From positions 1 to 29,407 of the forward strand of contig JBEBXQ010000050.1 of NCBI GenBank assembly GCA_040391535.1: a stretch of DNA of 29,407 bases, given 5' to 3'. Below the pieces are notes generated by a model. That model saw only the letters and a program-made list of their open reading frames with translations. It ran no database searches and was not told the DNA's origin. Below, one piece after another: positions 8,236-16,761 of this stretch; position 1 is the first letter of the stretch, and the number at the start of each line of letters is the position of its first letter. This stretch comes from JBEBXQ01 sp040391535. GTDB taxonomy: Bacteria > Bacteroidota > Bacteroidia > Cytophagales > Spirosomataceae. The position numbers were made by a program, and so were the translations under genes.

Positions 8236-9537
8236 ATGAGTGAAAATGCTAACCTGAACCAGTCCATGCGCCGATCCATTATCAGTGGCTCGCTGGCTAA
8301 TCTTATTGTCTGGTATGACTGGTATATTTATTCGGCTTTTGCGATTTACTTTTCCTCATCCTTTTTCCCGAATGGCAGTCAGACCGTTCAGCTGTTACAG
8401 ACGGCCGGTGTGTTTGCACTTGGTTTTCTGATGCGCCCTGTGGGAGGATGGCTGCTCGGATCATTCGCAGACCGGTACGGACGGAGGAAGTCGATGCTGC
8501 TGTCCGTATTTCTGATGTCTTTCGGCTCTGTGCTGATCGCTGTTATTCCCACGTATAATACCATTGGTGTGTATGCACCGCTTTTACTGCTTTTTGCAAG
8601 GCTCATTCAGGGATTAAGTATTGGCGGAGGAACCGGCATATCAACAGCTTATTTAACCGAAATGTCTCCACCGCACAGAAGAGGTTTTTTTGCCAGTTTT
8701 CAATATGTAACCCTGGTGAGTGGACAGATTATATCCCTGGGATTATTAATTATACTACAGAAATTCGTATTAAGTGATGCTCAATTACACGAATGGGGGT
8801 GGCGTATCCCTTTTTTGATCGGCGCGGTTCTTACCATTGCCATATTTTATCTCCAGAACAATCTTAATGAAACCAAAGCTTATGAAGCCGTAAAGAAAAA
8901 AATCCCTGACGGCAGAAGCATCTGGTCGCAGCTGATCCGTCATCCCAAGGCGATTATGATGGTTGTGGGACTGACGATGGGCGGAACACTGGCTTTTTAT
9001 ACGGCGATTATTTACATGCAGAAATACCTGGTGAATACTGCAGGTATTTCCAAGCAGGACGCGACGCTTATTACATTCGTGAGTTTGCTGGTATTTGCAT
9101 TGGCGCAACCGGTGTTCGGTGCGCTTTCCGACAGAATAGGCCGGAAACCATTACTCATTACCTTTGGTGTGTTAGGAGTTTGTACAACGGTCCCTTTAAT
9201 GACAGCTATCGGTGAAGCGGGTTCCAATGCTCAAATACTGGGCCTGCTCCTGATCTATATGCTGATTCTCAGTACTTATTCCAGTATCAGTGTGGTGGTG
9301 AAGGCAGAGCTGTTTCCGGCAGAAGTCCGGGTTGTGGGCATCGGCCTGCCACATGCCATTACAGTGGCCGTCTTTGGCGGGTCGGCAGAGTATGTCGCGC
9401 TTTGGCTGAAAAATGCCGGTCATGAAAAGTGGTTTTACTGGTACATTACCATTGCGATCTTCATTTCTCTGATGATGTTTCTTCTGATGAAAGATACCAG
9501 AACGCATAACCAGATGGGAGAGGAGCCGCACGGCTGA
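8236..9537 (+). CDS. kgtP: KgtP-like MHS-family transporter (probable 2-oxoglutarate:H+ symporter)
   Basis: Inner-membrane major facilitator protein of 433 residues with about 12 hydrophobic segments, belonging to the metabolite:H+ symporter family. Similarity to Escherichia coli KgtP, compared from memory, is high over the whole length. Matching segments include LLQTAGVFALGFLMRPVGGW, the loop 2-3 signature GSFADRYGRRKSMLLS, RLIQGLSIGG, FFASFQYVTLVSGQ, HEWGWRIPF, YMQKYLVNTAGIS, QPVFGALSDRIGRKP, KAELFPAEVR and FGGSAEYVALWLK. KgtP imports 2-oxoglutarate with a proton, so that is the likely substrate, although other dicarboxylates or osmolytes (ProP-like) are possible. It has a clear ATG start and appears monocistronic. 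The next gene converges on it. Confidence 0.85.
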   Translation: MSENANLNQSMRRSIISGSLANLIVWYDWYIYSAFAIYFSSSFFPNGSQTVQLLQTAGVFALGFLMRPVGGWLLGSFADRYGRRKSMLLSVFLMSFGSVLIAVIPTYNTIGVYAPLLLLFARLIQGLSIGGGTGISTAYLTEMSPPHRRGFFASFQYVTLVSGQIISLGLLIILQKFVLSDAQLHEWGWRIPFLIGAVLTIAIFYLQNNLNETKAYEAVKKKIPDGRSIWSQLIRHPKAIMMVVGLTMGGTLAFYTAIIYMQKYLVNTAGISKQDATLITFVSLLVFALAQPVFGALSDRIGRKPLLITFGVLGVCTTVPLMTAIGEAGSNAQILGLLLIYMLILSTYSSISVVVKAELFPAEVRVVGIGLPHAITVAVFGGSAEYVALWLKNAGHEKWFYWYITIAIFISLMMFLLMKDTRTHNQMGEEPHG

Positions 9538-9589
9538 TGGAACAGGGTTCAGACCGCGTTATCATTTTTTGGGAGTTGCTTGCCGTGAC

Positions 9590-10468
9590 TTATTTTTCAG
9601 GAAGCGGGATATAGCCTGTCTCGCCGGGTACCTCAGGAAACTGCTGTGCTTTCCATCGTTGTTTTGCTTCCTCCAGTTTTTCTTTGTCGGAGGATACAAA
9701 ATTCCAGTAGATAAAGCGCTCTTCATCAAATGGTTTTCCACCAAAAATATAAATAACAGATTGCGGACCGATATTGAAATGGCAAAGCGTGCTGTCCTTT
9801 GCTACCAGGATCTGCCGGGGTTCAAATACATTGCCTTCGCTTTCAATATGTCCGTCAAGAATATACAATCCTGATTCTCCGTACAGTTCACTACCCAGGT
9901 TTACAGGAAGTGTTTTTGCTCCCGGATTTTTGATTTCGATGAAAAACAGAGGACTATACACGGGTACGCCCGCTTTTCTGCCCAAGGCTTCTCCGGCGAT
10001 CAGTTTATACTGCAACCCGTTTTCCTCCCATTCGGGAAGTTCTTCCGCACCAATATGGAAAAACTCAGGCTCCATCTCTTCGAGTTCTTTAGGCAGAGCC
10101 ACCCATATCTGAAAACCGTGCAGGTTTTTGTCACTGTGGCGAAGATAATCCGGAGTTCTTTCAGAGTGTGTCACACCTTTGCCGGCCGTCATCCAGTTCA
10201 CAGCGCCGGGTCTGATTTCAATATCACTTCCTATGCTGTCTTTATGGATAACAGCGCCTTCCAACAGGTAAGTAAGTGTAGAAAGGCCTATATGCGGGTG
10301 GGGGCCTATATCCAGATTCTCATTGTCTTTGAGGGCAGCAGGCCCCATGTGATCCAGAAATATAAACGGACCTACCATTCGTTTTTTTCGGAATGGCAGG
10401 AGTCGGCCAACCAGGAAATTCCCGATATCTGCCGAACGTTCTTCTATAATGAGCCCTATGTTTGACAT
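9590..10468 (-). CDS. Pirin family protein
   Basis: Bicupin metal-binding protein of 292 residues. The start is placed at the ATG at 10466-10468 (MSNIGLIIEER), because upstream in-frame residues do not match the family. The N-terminal cupin has the pirin metal ligands at the canonical places: H57 and H59 (IGPHPHIG) and H101 and E103 (GVTHSERTP). The C-terminal cupin (about residues 165-240) includes LYILDGHIESEGN and SVIYIFGGKPFDE. Bacterial pirins have been linked to quercetin dioxygenase activity (YhhW) and to interactions with metabolic enzymes. No specific role can be read here. It ends 52 bp from the convergent KgtP-like gene and is divergent from the YbjJ-like gene. Confidence 0.93.
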   Translation of the reverse strand: MSNIGLIIEERSADIGNFLVGRLLPFRKKRMVGPFIFLDHMGPAALKDNENLDIGPHPHIGLSTLTYLLEGAVIHKDSIGSDIEIRPGAVNWMTAGKGVTHSERTPDYLRHSDKNLHGFQIWVALPKELEEMEPEFFHIGAEELPEWEENGLQYKLIAGEALGRKAGVPVYSPLFFIEIKNPGAKTLPVNLGSELYGESGLYILDGHIESEGNVFEPRQILVAKDSTLCHFNIGPQSVIYIFGGKPFDEERFIYWNFVSSDKEKLEEAKQRWKAQQFPEVPGETGYIPLPEK

Positions 10469-10787
10469 GTCGCTGTGGTTTTGAAACAGGAAGCATAGCA
10501 ATGATACAAAAAATATGGGGAAAGATCTCTTTTGCTTTGGAAAAGTGGGGATGTGGCCGGAAATGATGGAGATATTAATTTTGTATTAATAAATAATGTA
10601 TAATTGAATTTATTGGTGATTATGTGTTTTCTCTTTCATGTTCATAAATTAAATAGTTTTTTCAATATTATTTAAATAGTTATATTATTGTATGTAATAT
10701 TTATTAGAAAAGTATAAAAATGTGGAATTTTTGGAAATTTTATTATGTTATTGAATGGATTAACAAATTGAATTATTTTACCATATT
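10469..10787. other. Very AT-rich divergent promoter region
   Basis: About 320 bp between the pirin gene (leftward) and the YbjJ-like transporter (rightward). From about 10560 to 10787 the sequence is almost entirely A/T, with many A/T tracts, in sharp contrast to the flanking genes. TAATTTTG at 10576-10583 matches the TAnnTTTG -7 element, but no well-spaced TTTG is seen upstream and it lies about 205 bp before the ATG. Several alternative promoters are possible. Confidence 0.4.
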
Positions 10788-11948
10788 ATGCAGTTTTCAT
10801 TAGCAGCTCCGTCGCAGTCACCAAAATTTGCCAGATTAGCAGTGGCCGCTTTCTTTTTTGTTCAGGGGCTGAGTTTTGCTTCCTGGGCCAGCCGTATTCC
10901 GGATATCAAAGCCAGATTGGGTTTATCCGAAGGAGAATTAGGATCGGTTTTATTTGCTCTGCCCGTTGGGTTAATGCTTAGTCTGCCGGTTTCAGGCTGG
11001 CTGGTTTCCAAATACGGAAGCCGTAAAATGGTGGTGATAGGAGCGCTTATGTATGCTTTTACTCTCATCTTTATAGGATTGTCGTCCTCGGTAATGCAAC
11101 TGGTTGCTTCCCTTTTTGTTTTTGGGATATGGGGTAATCTTACCAATATTGCCGTTAATACGCAGGCCGTAGGCGTGGAGGCAATGTATGAACGCTCGGT
11201 GATGGCTTCTTTCCACGGGTTATGGAGTATGGCCGGTTTTCTGGGTGCAATGGTGGGAGCGTTCCTGATTACAGAACAGGTTTCACCCTATACCCACTTT
11301 ACCTTTATAGCACTTACGGTTTGTCTTATCGTTTTTCTGGCCTATAAAAATACGGTACAGGTAGAAACAAAATCCAATGAAAATCAACCCGTCTTTGTAA
11401 AACCCGACCGCGAATTGCTTTTGTTGGGCCTTATCGGTTTTTGTGCCATGGTTTGTGAAGGTGCTATGTTCGACTGGAGTGGTGTATATTTTCAGAAAGC
11501 GGTGCAGGTTCCGGCAACGAAGGCCGCTATTGGTTACGTGGCATTTATGGCTACCATGACAGGTGGACGCTTCACGGCTGACTGGCTGGTCAATAAAACT
11601 GGGAAAAAGAAAATGCTCCAGGCCAGCGGAATTATCATTGGAACCGGATTACTGATTTCAGTACTGTTTCCTTATCTCATACCTGCCACCTTAGGGTTTT
11701 TACTGGTGGGTTTCGGTGTTTCATTTATTGTGCCGCTTGTGTATAGTTCGGCCGGTAAATCTACTACTATGGGACCGGGTATGGCACTGGCTGCGGTTTC
11801 ATCCATTAGCTTTCTCGGGTTTCTCATCGGCCCTCCGCTGATAGGCCATCTGGCCGAAATAGCAAGCATACGCTGGGCTTTTGCCGTAGTGGCTGTTCTG
11901 GGTTCCTGTACAACCTTACTTGTAACACGGGCAAAGCTGATCCGATAG
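10788..11948 (+). CDS. YbjJ-like major facilitator superfamily transporter
   Basis: Inner-membrane protein of 386 residues with about 12 hydrophobic helices, of the YbjJ/FucP-like MFS branch. Signature segments are SFASWASRIPDIKARLGLSE after the first helix, VSGWLVSKYGSRKMV in the loop between helices 2 and 3, and ASFHGLWSMAGFLGAMVG in helices 4-5. Others are EGAMFDWSGVYF in helix 7, FMATMTGGRFTADWL and FLGFLIGPPLIGHLAE. E. coli YbjJ has no firmly known substrate and close relatives are annotated as sugar or drug transporters, so no substrate is assigned. It has an ATG start after an AT-rich leader. A strong terminator follows, so it is probably monocistronic. Confidence 0.82.
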   Translation: MQFSLAAPSQSPKFARLAVAAFFFVQGLSFASWASRIPDIKARLGLSEGELGSVLFALPVGLMLSLPVSGWLVSKYGSRKMVVIGALMYAFTLIFIGLSSSVMQLVASLFVFGIWGNLTNIAVNTQAVGVEAMYERSVMASFHGLWSMAGFLGAMVGAFLITEQVSPYTHFTFIALTVCLIVFLAYKNTVQVETKSNENQPVFVKPDRELLLLGLIGFCAMVCEGAMFDWSGVYFQKAVQVPATKAAIGYVAFMATMTGGRFTADWLVNKTGKKKMLQASGIIIGTGLLISVLFPYLIPATLGFLLVGFGVSFIVPLVYSSAGKSTTMGPGMALAAVSSISFLGFLIGPPLIGHLAEIASIRWAFAVVAVLGSCTTLLVTRAKLIR

Positions 11949-11977
11949 ATATTCCGGAAATTCAGCAGCTGATATAT

Positions 11978-12023
11978 AAAAAGCTGCCTGCATTATTCTT
12001 CATGGATAGGCAGGCGGCTTTTA
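11978..12023 (+). terminator. Rho-independent terminator after the YbjJ-like gene
   Basis: AAAAGCTGCCTGC (11979-11991) pairs with GCAGGCGGCTTTT (12010-12022), including one G-U pair, across an 18-nt loop. It ends in a run of T's 30 bp after the stop codon. Confidence 0.85.
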
Positions 12024-12049
12024 ATGTTTACAGGGATTAGGTACGTTTC

Positions 12050-12081
12050 TTTGGCAGAAGAGTGGTAATTCTTTATTTTTA
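12050..12081 (+). promoter_or_regulatory. Candidate promoter of the amidohydrolase operon
   Basis: TTTG at 12050-12053 and TATTTTTA at 12074-12081 are separated by 20 bp. This is the spacing expected for the Bacteroidota pair TTTG / TAnnTTTG; the -7 site has one mismatch. It would give a leader of about 30 nt before the ATG at 12120. Confidence 0.5.
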
Positions 12082-12119
12082 GCCTTGATTCAATATCATT
12101 TACATTCAATACTGTTTTC

Positions 12120-15100
12120 ATGAATAGAAAAATACTGTTGTCTTTCCTGGCCGGCATCGGGTTCTTGTCCCAGGGCTTCGCGCAGGAGACTTTTCCCAGA
12201 AATGGTGCCTATGATGAACGGGCAGAGCGATATGCTTTTACCAACGCCACCATAGTAGTAGATGCCCGAACCAGGATTGAAAAAGGGACATTGCTGATCG
12301 AAAAAGGGATAATCAGGGAAGTCGGTGCTCAGGTAAAAATTCCGTCAGGTACGGTAGTCAGTGATCTGAAAGGGAAATATATTTATCCTTCTCTGATCGA
12401 TCTGGATTCGGATTACGGGTTGCCTGAAGCCGGCCATTCGCAAAGACCTGCGGGCCGTCCTGCTCCACAACTGGAGTCGAATAAAAAGGGGCCCTTTGGC
12501 TGGAATCAGGCAGTGCAGCCGGAGACCGAATCAGCAGTTTTGTTCTCTGTAAATGATAAAAAAGCCGATGAGCTAAGGAAGGCCGGTTTCGGAACGGTCC
12601 TGACTCACATGCAGGACGGAATCGTAAGAGGAACCGGCAGTCTGGTGACACTCACCGGGAAATCTGACAATGAAGCTTTGCTGATCAGAAATGCCGCTGC
12701 TCATTTTTCTTTTAATAAAGGTTCTTCGACCCAGAATTATCCTAATTCAGCAATGGGTGCTGTGGCTTTGCTCAGACAAACCTTCTATGATGCCGACTGG
12801 TATGATAAAGGAGGCTATAAAAAGGAAACGAACCTGAGTCTGGAAGCTTTTCTGAAGAACAGGAAATTGCCGGCATTGTTTGACGCCGGGGATAAATGGA
12901 GCATTATCCGTGCGGATCAGGTAGGGGATGAGTTCGGAGTTCAGTTTATCATTAAAGGTTCCGGAAATGAATATCAGCGGATTGATGAGATCAGGAAAAC
13001 AGGCGCTGCGCTAATTGTCCCGCTGAACTTTCCTGAAGCTTTTGATATCTCAGATCCGTGGGATGCCGAACTGATTTCGCTTGCCGAAATGAAACACTGG
13101 GAAATGGCTCCGGGTAATCTGGCTGCGCTGGAAAAAGCCGGTATACCTTTCGCTGTAACTTCTTCCGGCCTCCGGTCGGAATCGGATTTGCTGAAAAATA
13201 TCAGGACAGCTATAGCGCATGGGTTATCCGTAGAAAAAGCCCTGGAAGCGCTTACCACCATTCCTGCCGGATTAATCAAGGCTGATGATCTGGTAGGAAG
13301 CCTTAAAAAAGGGAAACTGGCCAATTTCCTGATTACTTCTGAAGATCTGTTCAGTGAGAAAAATGTGATTTTCGAAAACTGGGTAAAAGGTGTGCCTTAT
13401 ATCATTGCTGATAAAAATGCAGTAGATCTGAGAGGAACCTATACGCTGACCATTGATAATAAGCATGCAGGAAATCTGAAAATCGGCGGTACAGCCGAAA
13501 AGCCGGATTATAAAATAGAAAGAGAGGGCGCCGAAAAAATTACACCTAAAGTGCAGGTAGTGAATGAACTGGTGACGATCAGTTTTGAAACCGGGAAAAA
13601 AGGCTCCGGATTCACACGGTTGACCGGCTGGAAAAAGGGGGACAATCTGACAGGAGAAGGAGAAACCCCGGAGGGTGCCCGTGTGCAGTGGAGTGCTGCT
13701 TTTACCGGCGCTTTCGGGGGTGATGTGAAAAAAGACTCGGCAGAAACAAAACCTGAAACAGGTAAGCTGATCTATCCTTTTGCCGGCCTGGGCAATGAGA
13801 AAAAACCAGTTCAGGAAACCATTCTGATAAAAAATGCTACCGTATGGACCAATGAAAATGAAGGGATTCTACAGAATACGGACGTATTGGTGTCAGACGG
13901 AAAGATTTCCGGGGTAGGTAAAAACCTTTCAGCTCCTTCCGGTGCAAAAATCATTGACGGGACGGGCAAACATCTTACCAGCGGCATTATTGACGAACAC
14001 AGCCACATTGCTTTATTCGCTGTTAATGAGGGTTCTCAGTCCAGCTCGGCGGAGGTAAGGATGAGCGATGTGATCAATGCTGATGACGTGAACATTTACA
14101 GGCAGCTGGCAGGAGGTGTGACGACTTCCCAGTTACTGCACGGTTCCGCAAACTCTATTGGCGGACAAAGCGCGGTTATCAAGCTGAAATGGGGTGGTTC
14201 GCCATCTGAATTACTTCTTCCGGAAGTCAAAAGTATCAAATTCGCATTGGGTGAGAATGTGAAGCAATCTAACTGGGGCGATGTAAACCGGGTGCGTTTC
14301 CCGCAAACCCGGATGGGCGTGGAACAGGTTTATTTTGATCATTTTATCCGTGCCCGGGAATATGAAAAAGAATGGAATGCATTTAAAGCATTGCGTAATA
14401 AGTCAGGAGTAGTTCCTCCGCGTGTGGATATTGAACTGGATGCGCTCGTAGAAATTCTGAACGGGAAAAGAGATATAACCTGTCACTCCTATGTTCAATC
14501 GGAAATCAATATGCTCATGAAAGTAGCGGATTCGCTGAATTTCAGAATCAATACCTTCACACATATCCTGGAAGGCTATAAACTGGCTGATAAAATGGCT
14601 GAACGAAAGATCGGCGGGTCGACTTTTGCTGACTGGTGGGCTTATAAAATGGAGGTAAAAGAAGCTATTCCGCATAATGCGGCACTTATGGCCAGGGAGG
14701 GTGTGCTGGTTTCGATTAATTCGGATGACGCAGAAATGGCCCGTCGCCTGAATCAGGAAGCTGCCAAAACCATTACTTTCGGAAATATGTCAGAAGAAGA
14801 TGCCTGGAAATTCGTGACTTTGAACCCGGCTAAACTGCTTCACCTCGACCATCGGATCGGGAGTATCAGATCAGGAAAAGACGGTGATCTGGTGCTTTGG
14901 AATAATCACCCGCTTTCGGTTTATTCAAGACCTGACTATACCATTATCGAAGGAACCGTTTACTTTGACGCTGCTGCAGAGCAGGCTAAATTATCGGAAA
15001 TGAGCAGGGAAAAAGCCAGACTGATGCAGAAAATGATGAATGCCAAAGCAGGCGGAGCCTCAACACGGACACCGGAAGCTAAGGGAATGCACATGTGGCA

Positions 15101-15143
15101 CTGTGAAGATGTTGCAGGTGAGGATCATGATCATGGTTTCTGA
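12120..15143 (+). CDS. Exported tandem amidohydrolase-superfamily protein
   Basis: Secreted protein of 1007 residues with a Sec signal peptide (cleavage likely after GFAQ, about residue 22). It holds two amidohydrolase-type modules. Module 1 (about 33-430) has the beta-sandwich opening (ATIVVDARTRIEKGTLLIEKG) and a recognisable C-terminal part (ALEALTTIPAGLIKADDLVG), but the position of the HxH motif reads LIDLDSDYG, so its metal site appears lost. A linker of about 130 residues follows. Module 2 (about 568-970) has GIIDEHSHI (H627, H629), CHSYVQSEI (H789), THILEG (H815) and SINSDDAE (D869), a full set of likely metal ligands. The C-terminus is His-rich (MHMWHCED ... EDHDHGF). Family members hydrolyse C-N bonds in cyclic imides, N-acyl amino acids or dipeptides; the substrate here is unknown. 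It is cotranscribed with the next gene, 29 bp downstream. Confidence 0.88.
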   Translation: MNRKILLSFLAGIGFLSQGFAQETFPRNGAYDERAERYAFTNATIVVDARTRIEKGTLLIEKGIIREVGAQVKIPSGTVVSDLKGKYIYPSLIDLDSDYGLPEAGHSQRPAGRPAPQLESNKKGPFGWNQAVQPETESAVLFSVNDKKADELRKAGFGTVLTHMQDGIVRGTGSLVTLTGKSDNEALLIRNAAAHFSFNKGSSTQNYPNSAMGAVALLRQTFYDADWYDKGGYKKETNLSLEAFLKNRKLPALFDAGDKWSIIRADQVGDEFGVQFIIKGSGNEYQRIDEIRKTGAALIVPLNFPEAFDISDPWDAELISLAEMKHWEMAPGNLAALEKAGIPFAVTSSGLRSESDLLKNIRTAIAHGLSVEKALEALTTIPAGLIKADDLVGSLKKGKLANFLITSEDLFSEKNVIFENWVKGVPYIIADKNAVDLRGTYTLTIDNKHAGNLKIGGTAEKPDYKIEREGAEKITPKVQVVNELVTISFETGKKGSGFTRLTGWKKGDNLTGEGETPEGARVQWSAAFTGAFGGDVKKDSAETKPETGKLIYPFAGLGNEKKPVQETILIKNATVWTNENEGILQNTDVLVSDGKISGVGKNLSAPSGAKIIDGTGKHLTSGIIDEHSHIALFAVNEGSQSSSAEVRMSDVINADDVNIYRQLAGGVTTSQLLHGSANSIGGQSAVIKLKWGGSPSELLLPEVKSIKFALGENVKQSNWGDVNRVRFPQTRMGVEQVYFDHFIRAREYEKEWNAFKALRNKSGVVPPRVDIELDALVEILNGKRDITCHSYVQSEINMLMKVADSLNFRINTFTHILEGYKLADKMAERKIGGSTFADWWAYKMEVKEAIPHNAALMAREGVLVSINSDDAEMARRLNQEAAKTITFGNMSEEDAWKFVTLNPAKLLHLDHRIGSIRSGKDGDLVLWNNHPLSVYSRPDYTIIEGTVYFDAAAEQAKLSEMSREKARLMQKMMNAKAGGASTRTPEAKGMHMWHCEDVAGEDHDHGF

Positions 15144-15172
15144 GGAGTTCTGAAATTTAAAATTTGCCAATT

Positions 15173-16489
15173 ATGAAAAAGAAAATCATATATCCGTTTG
15201 TTGCCCTGCTATGGGTTCTGATGCCGTTCGTACGTGCTTATGCACAGAATGAGGCACCCGGAAAACCGCAGTCTAAGCCGGTCGCGCTTACCGGTGCTAC
15301 GATTCATACCGGAAACGGACAAACCATTACAGATGGGGTAATTGTTTTTGACAAAGGTGTCATTACTGCCGTTGGTGACGCCGCTACTGTTTATGATAAA
15401 AACAATACCGAAGTGGTTAACCTTTCCGGAAAACATATTTTTCCCGGTACCATTGCCATGTCTACCACGTTGGGGATTCAGGAAATTGCTTCCGTAAGGG
15501 CAACACTTGATTTTGCAGAGGTAGGAGATATTAATCCGCACGTTCGTTCACTGATCGCCTACAGCACCGATTCCGAAGTTATTCCTACGGTCAGAAGCTC
15601 CGGCGTTTTGGTCGCCCAGTCGGTACCGCAGGGTGGCCTTTTTTCGGGGACATCTTCTGTATTTAACCTCGATGGCTGGAACTGGGAAGACGCGGTACTG
15701 AAAAAAGATGATGGTGTATGGCTGAACTGGCCGCCTTTTCTGGCACGTTCGGTGAACCGTGCTGACTTTTCGGTAACCATCAAAAGAAACGAAGGCCGTC
15801 AGGCAGTAATTGATCTGATCAAAAGTACGTTAACCGCTGCGAAGGCTTATCATGCAACACAAAACAATTCGCCGGTAAATCTCAGGCTGGAAGCATTGGG
15901 AGGGCTTTTTGAGGGTACACAAAATCTTTACATACGAGCCCACTATGCAAAGGATATAATAGAATCTGTCAGGTTACTGAAGGATCTGGGAGTAAAGAAT
16001 GTAGTGATCTGCGGGGGCGAAGAAGCTTATAAAGTAGCTGCATTTTTAGCAGAAGAAAAGGTGCCTGTTGTGTTGAACGAGCTGCATCGTCTGCCATCCA
16101 AAGCCGATGACGATGTGTATCTTCCCTATAAAATTCCGGGTATACTGCATAAAGCCGGTGTCATAGTAGCCCTGAGTTATGGCAGCGAATGGTGGAGAGT
16201 CCGTAATCTTAATTACCAGGCAGGTACTGCGTCCGGATTCAGCGATGTCCCTGCTGAAGAAGCACTGAAATTTATAACGCTCAACCCGGCTAAAATTCTT
16301 GGTATTGAGAAGCAGGTGGGTACACTGGAAAAAGGCAAAATGGCAACGCTGATAGTGACGGAAGGGGATGCGATGGATATGCGTTTCAATAAAGTGGAAA
16401 GTGCCTACATAAAGGGAGCAGTTGTTAATCTGGACGATAAACAACATAAGCTCTATACAAAGTATAAGGAAAAATACGGACAGGAATAA
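15173..16489 (+). CDS. Exported amidohydrolase-like protein, probably non-catalytic
   Basis: Protein of 438 residues. The ATG at 15173-15175 (MKKKIIYPF) is preferred over an in-frame TTG nine bases upstream because it opens a standard signal peptide ending around AYAQ. It shows the amidohydrolase beta-sandwich start (LTGATIHTGNGQTITDGVIV) and the typical C-terminal PAEEALKFITLNPAKILGIE ... VGTLEKGKMATLIV. Where the metal-binding HxH should be, the sequence reads KHIFPGTIAMSTTLG, with no histidines. The late Asp/His segment (VALSYGSEWWRVRN) is also altered. It probably acts as a partner or structural subunit of the preceding 1007-residue protein. The two genes are 29 bp apart in one operon, ended by a strong terminator. 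Confidence 0.85.
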   Translation: MKKKIIYPFVALLWVLMPFVRAYAQNEAPGKPQSKPVALTGATIHTGNGQTITDGVIVFDKGVITAVGDAATVYDKNNTEVVNLSGKHIFPGTIAMSTTLGIQEIASVRATLDFAEVGDINPHVRSLIAYSTDSEVIPTVRSSGVLVAQSVPQGGLFSGTSSVFNLDGWNWEDAVLKKDDGVWLNWPPFLARSVNRADFSVTIKRNEGRQAVIDLIKSTLTAAKAYHATQNNSPVNLRLEALGGLFEGTQNLYIRAHYAKDIIESVRLLKDLGVKNVVICGGEEAYKVAAFLAEEKVPVVLNELHRLPSKADDDVYLPYKIPGILHKAGVIVALSYGSEWWRVRNLNYQAGTASGFSDVPAEEALKFITLNPAKILGIEKQVGTLEKGKMATLIVTEGDAMDMRFNKVESAYIKGAVVNLDDKQHKLYTKYKEKYGQE

Positions 16490-16508
16490 TTATTTCCGGT
16501 AGTAAGGG

Positions 16509-16544
16509 AGCAGTTGCCTGTGTTAAACGGGCAACTGCTTTTTT
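16509..16544 (+). terminator. Rho-independent terminator of the amidohydrolase operon
   Basis: GCAGTTGCC (16510-16518) pairs perfectly with GGCAACTGC (16530-16538) across an 11-nt loop. Six T's follow, 20 bp after the stop codon. Confidence 0.92.
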
Positions 16545-16757
16545 ATGTTGTGGACGATTCCTTCAGGGAACCTGAATTGCCATCAGACAATCCCGACCGG
16601 AATGGCTCTCCGGTGCAAACCGAACCATGATTTCCTTAGGAAATTGGAGATCGGATACAATGAAAAACATTTGTTTACCCGGCGGATTGTAATATGTCAC
16701 TCCTTCGGAGTTTTGATCAGATGGCTATTACTATTATTTCATTTCCTGAATAAACGT
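16545..16757. repeat. Candidate REP-like intergenic element
   Basis: About 210 bp between the operon terminator and the HugZ-like gene with no convincing coding frame. It holds two compact palindromes: ATTTCCT-T-AGGAAAT (16630-16644) and, near 16697-16709, ACTCC-TTC-GGAGT followed by TTTTG. The phrase TGTCACTCCTTCGGAGTTTT resembles short hairpin sequences that recur between genes in many Cytophagales and Sphingobacteriales genomes, as recalled. No second copy was found in this window, so the call is tentative. Confidence 0.3.
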
Positions 16758-16761
16758 TATT

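Noticed and set aside
10469..10501. Eleven extra N-terminal codons for the pirin
   Set aside because: The pirin family starts close to SNIGLIIEER, and the metal-ligand positions match known pirins when counted from the ATG at 10468.
15164..15172. TTG start for the second amidohydrolase-like gene
   Set aside because: The ATG nine bases later opens a standard signal peptide.
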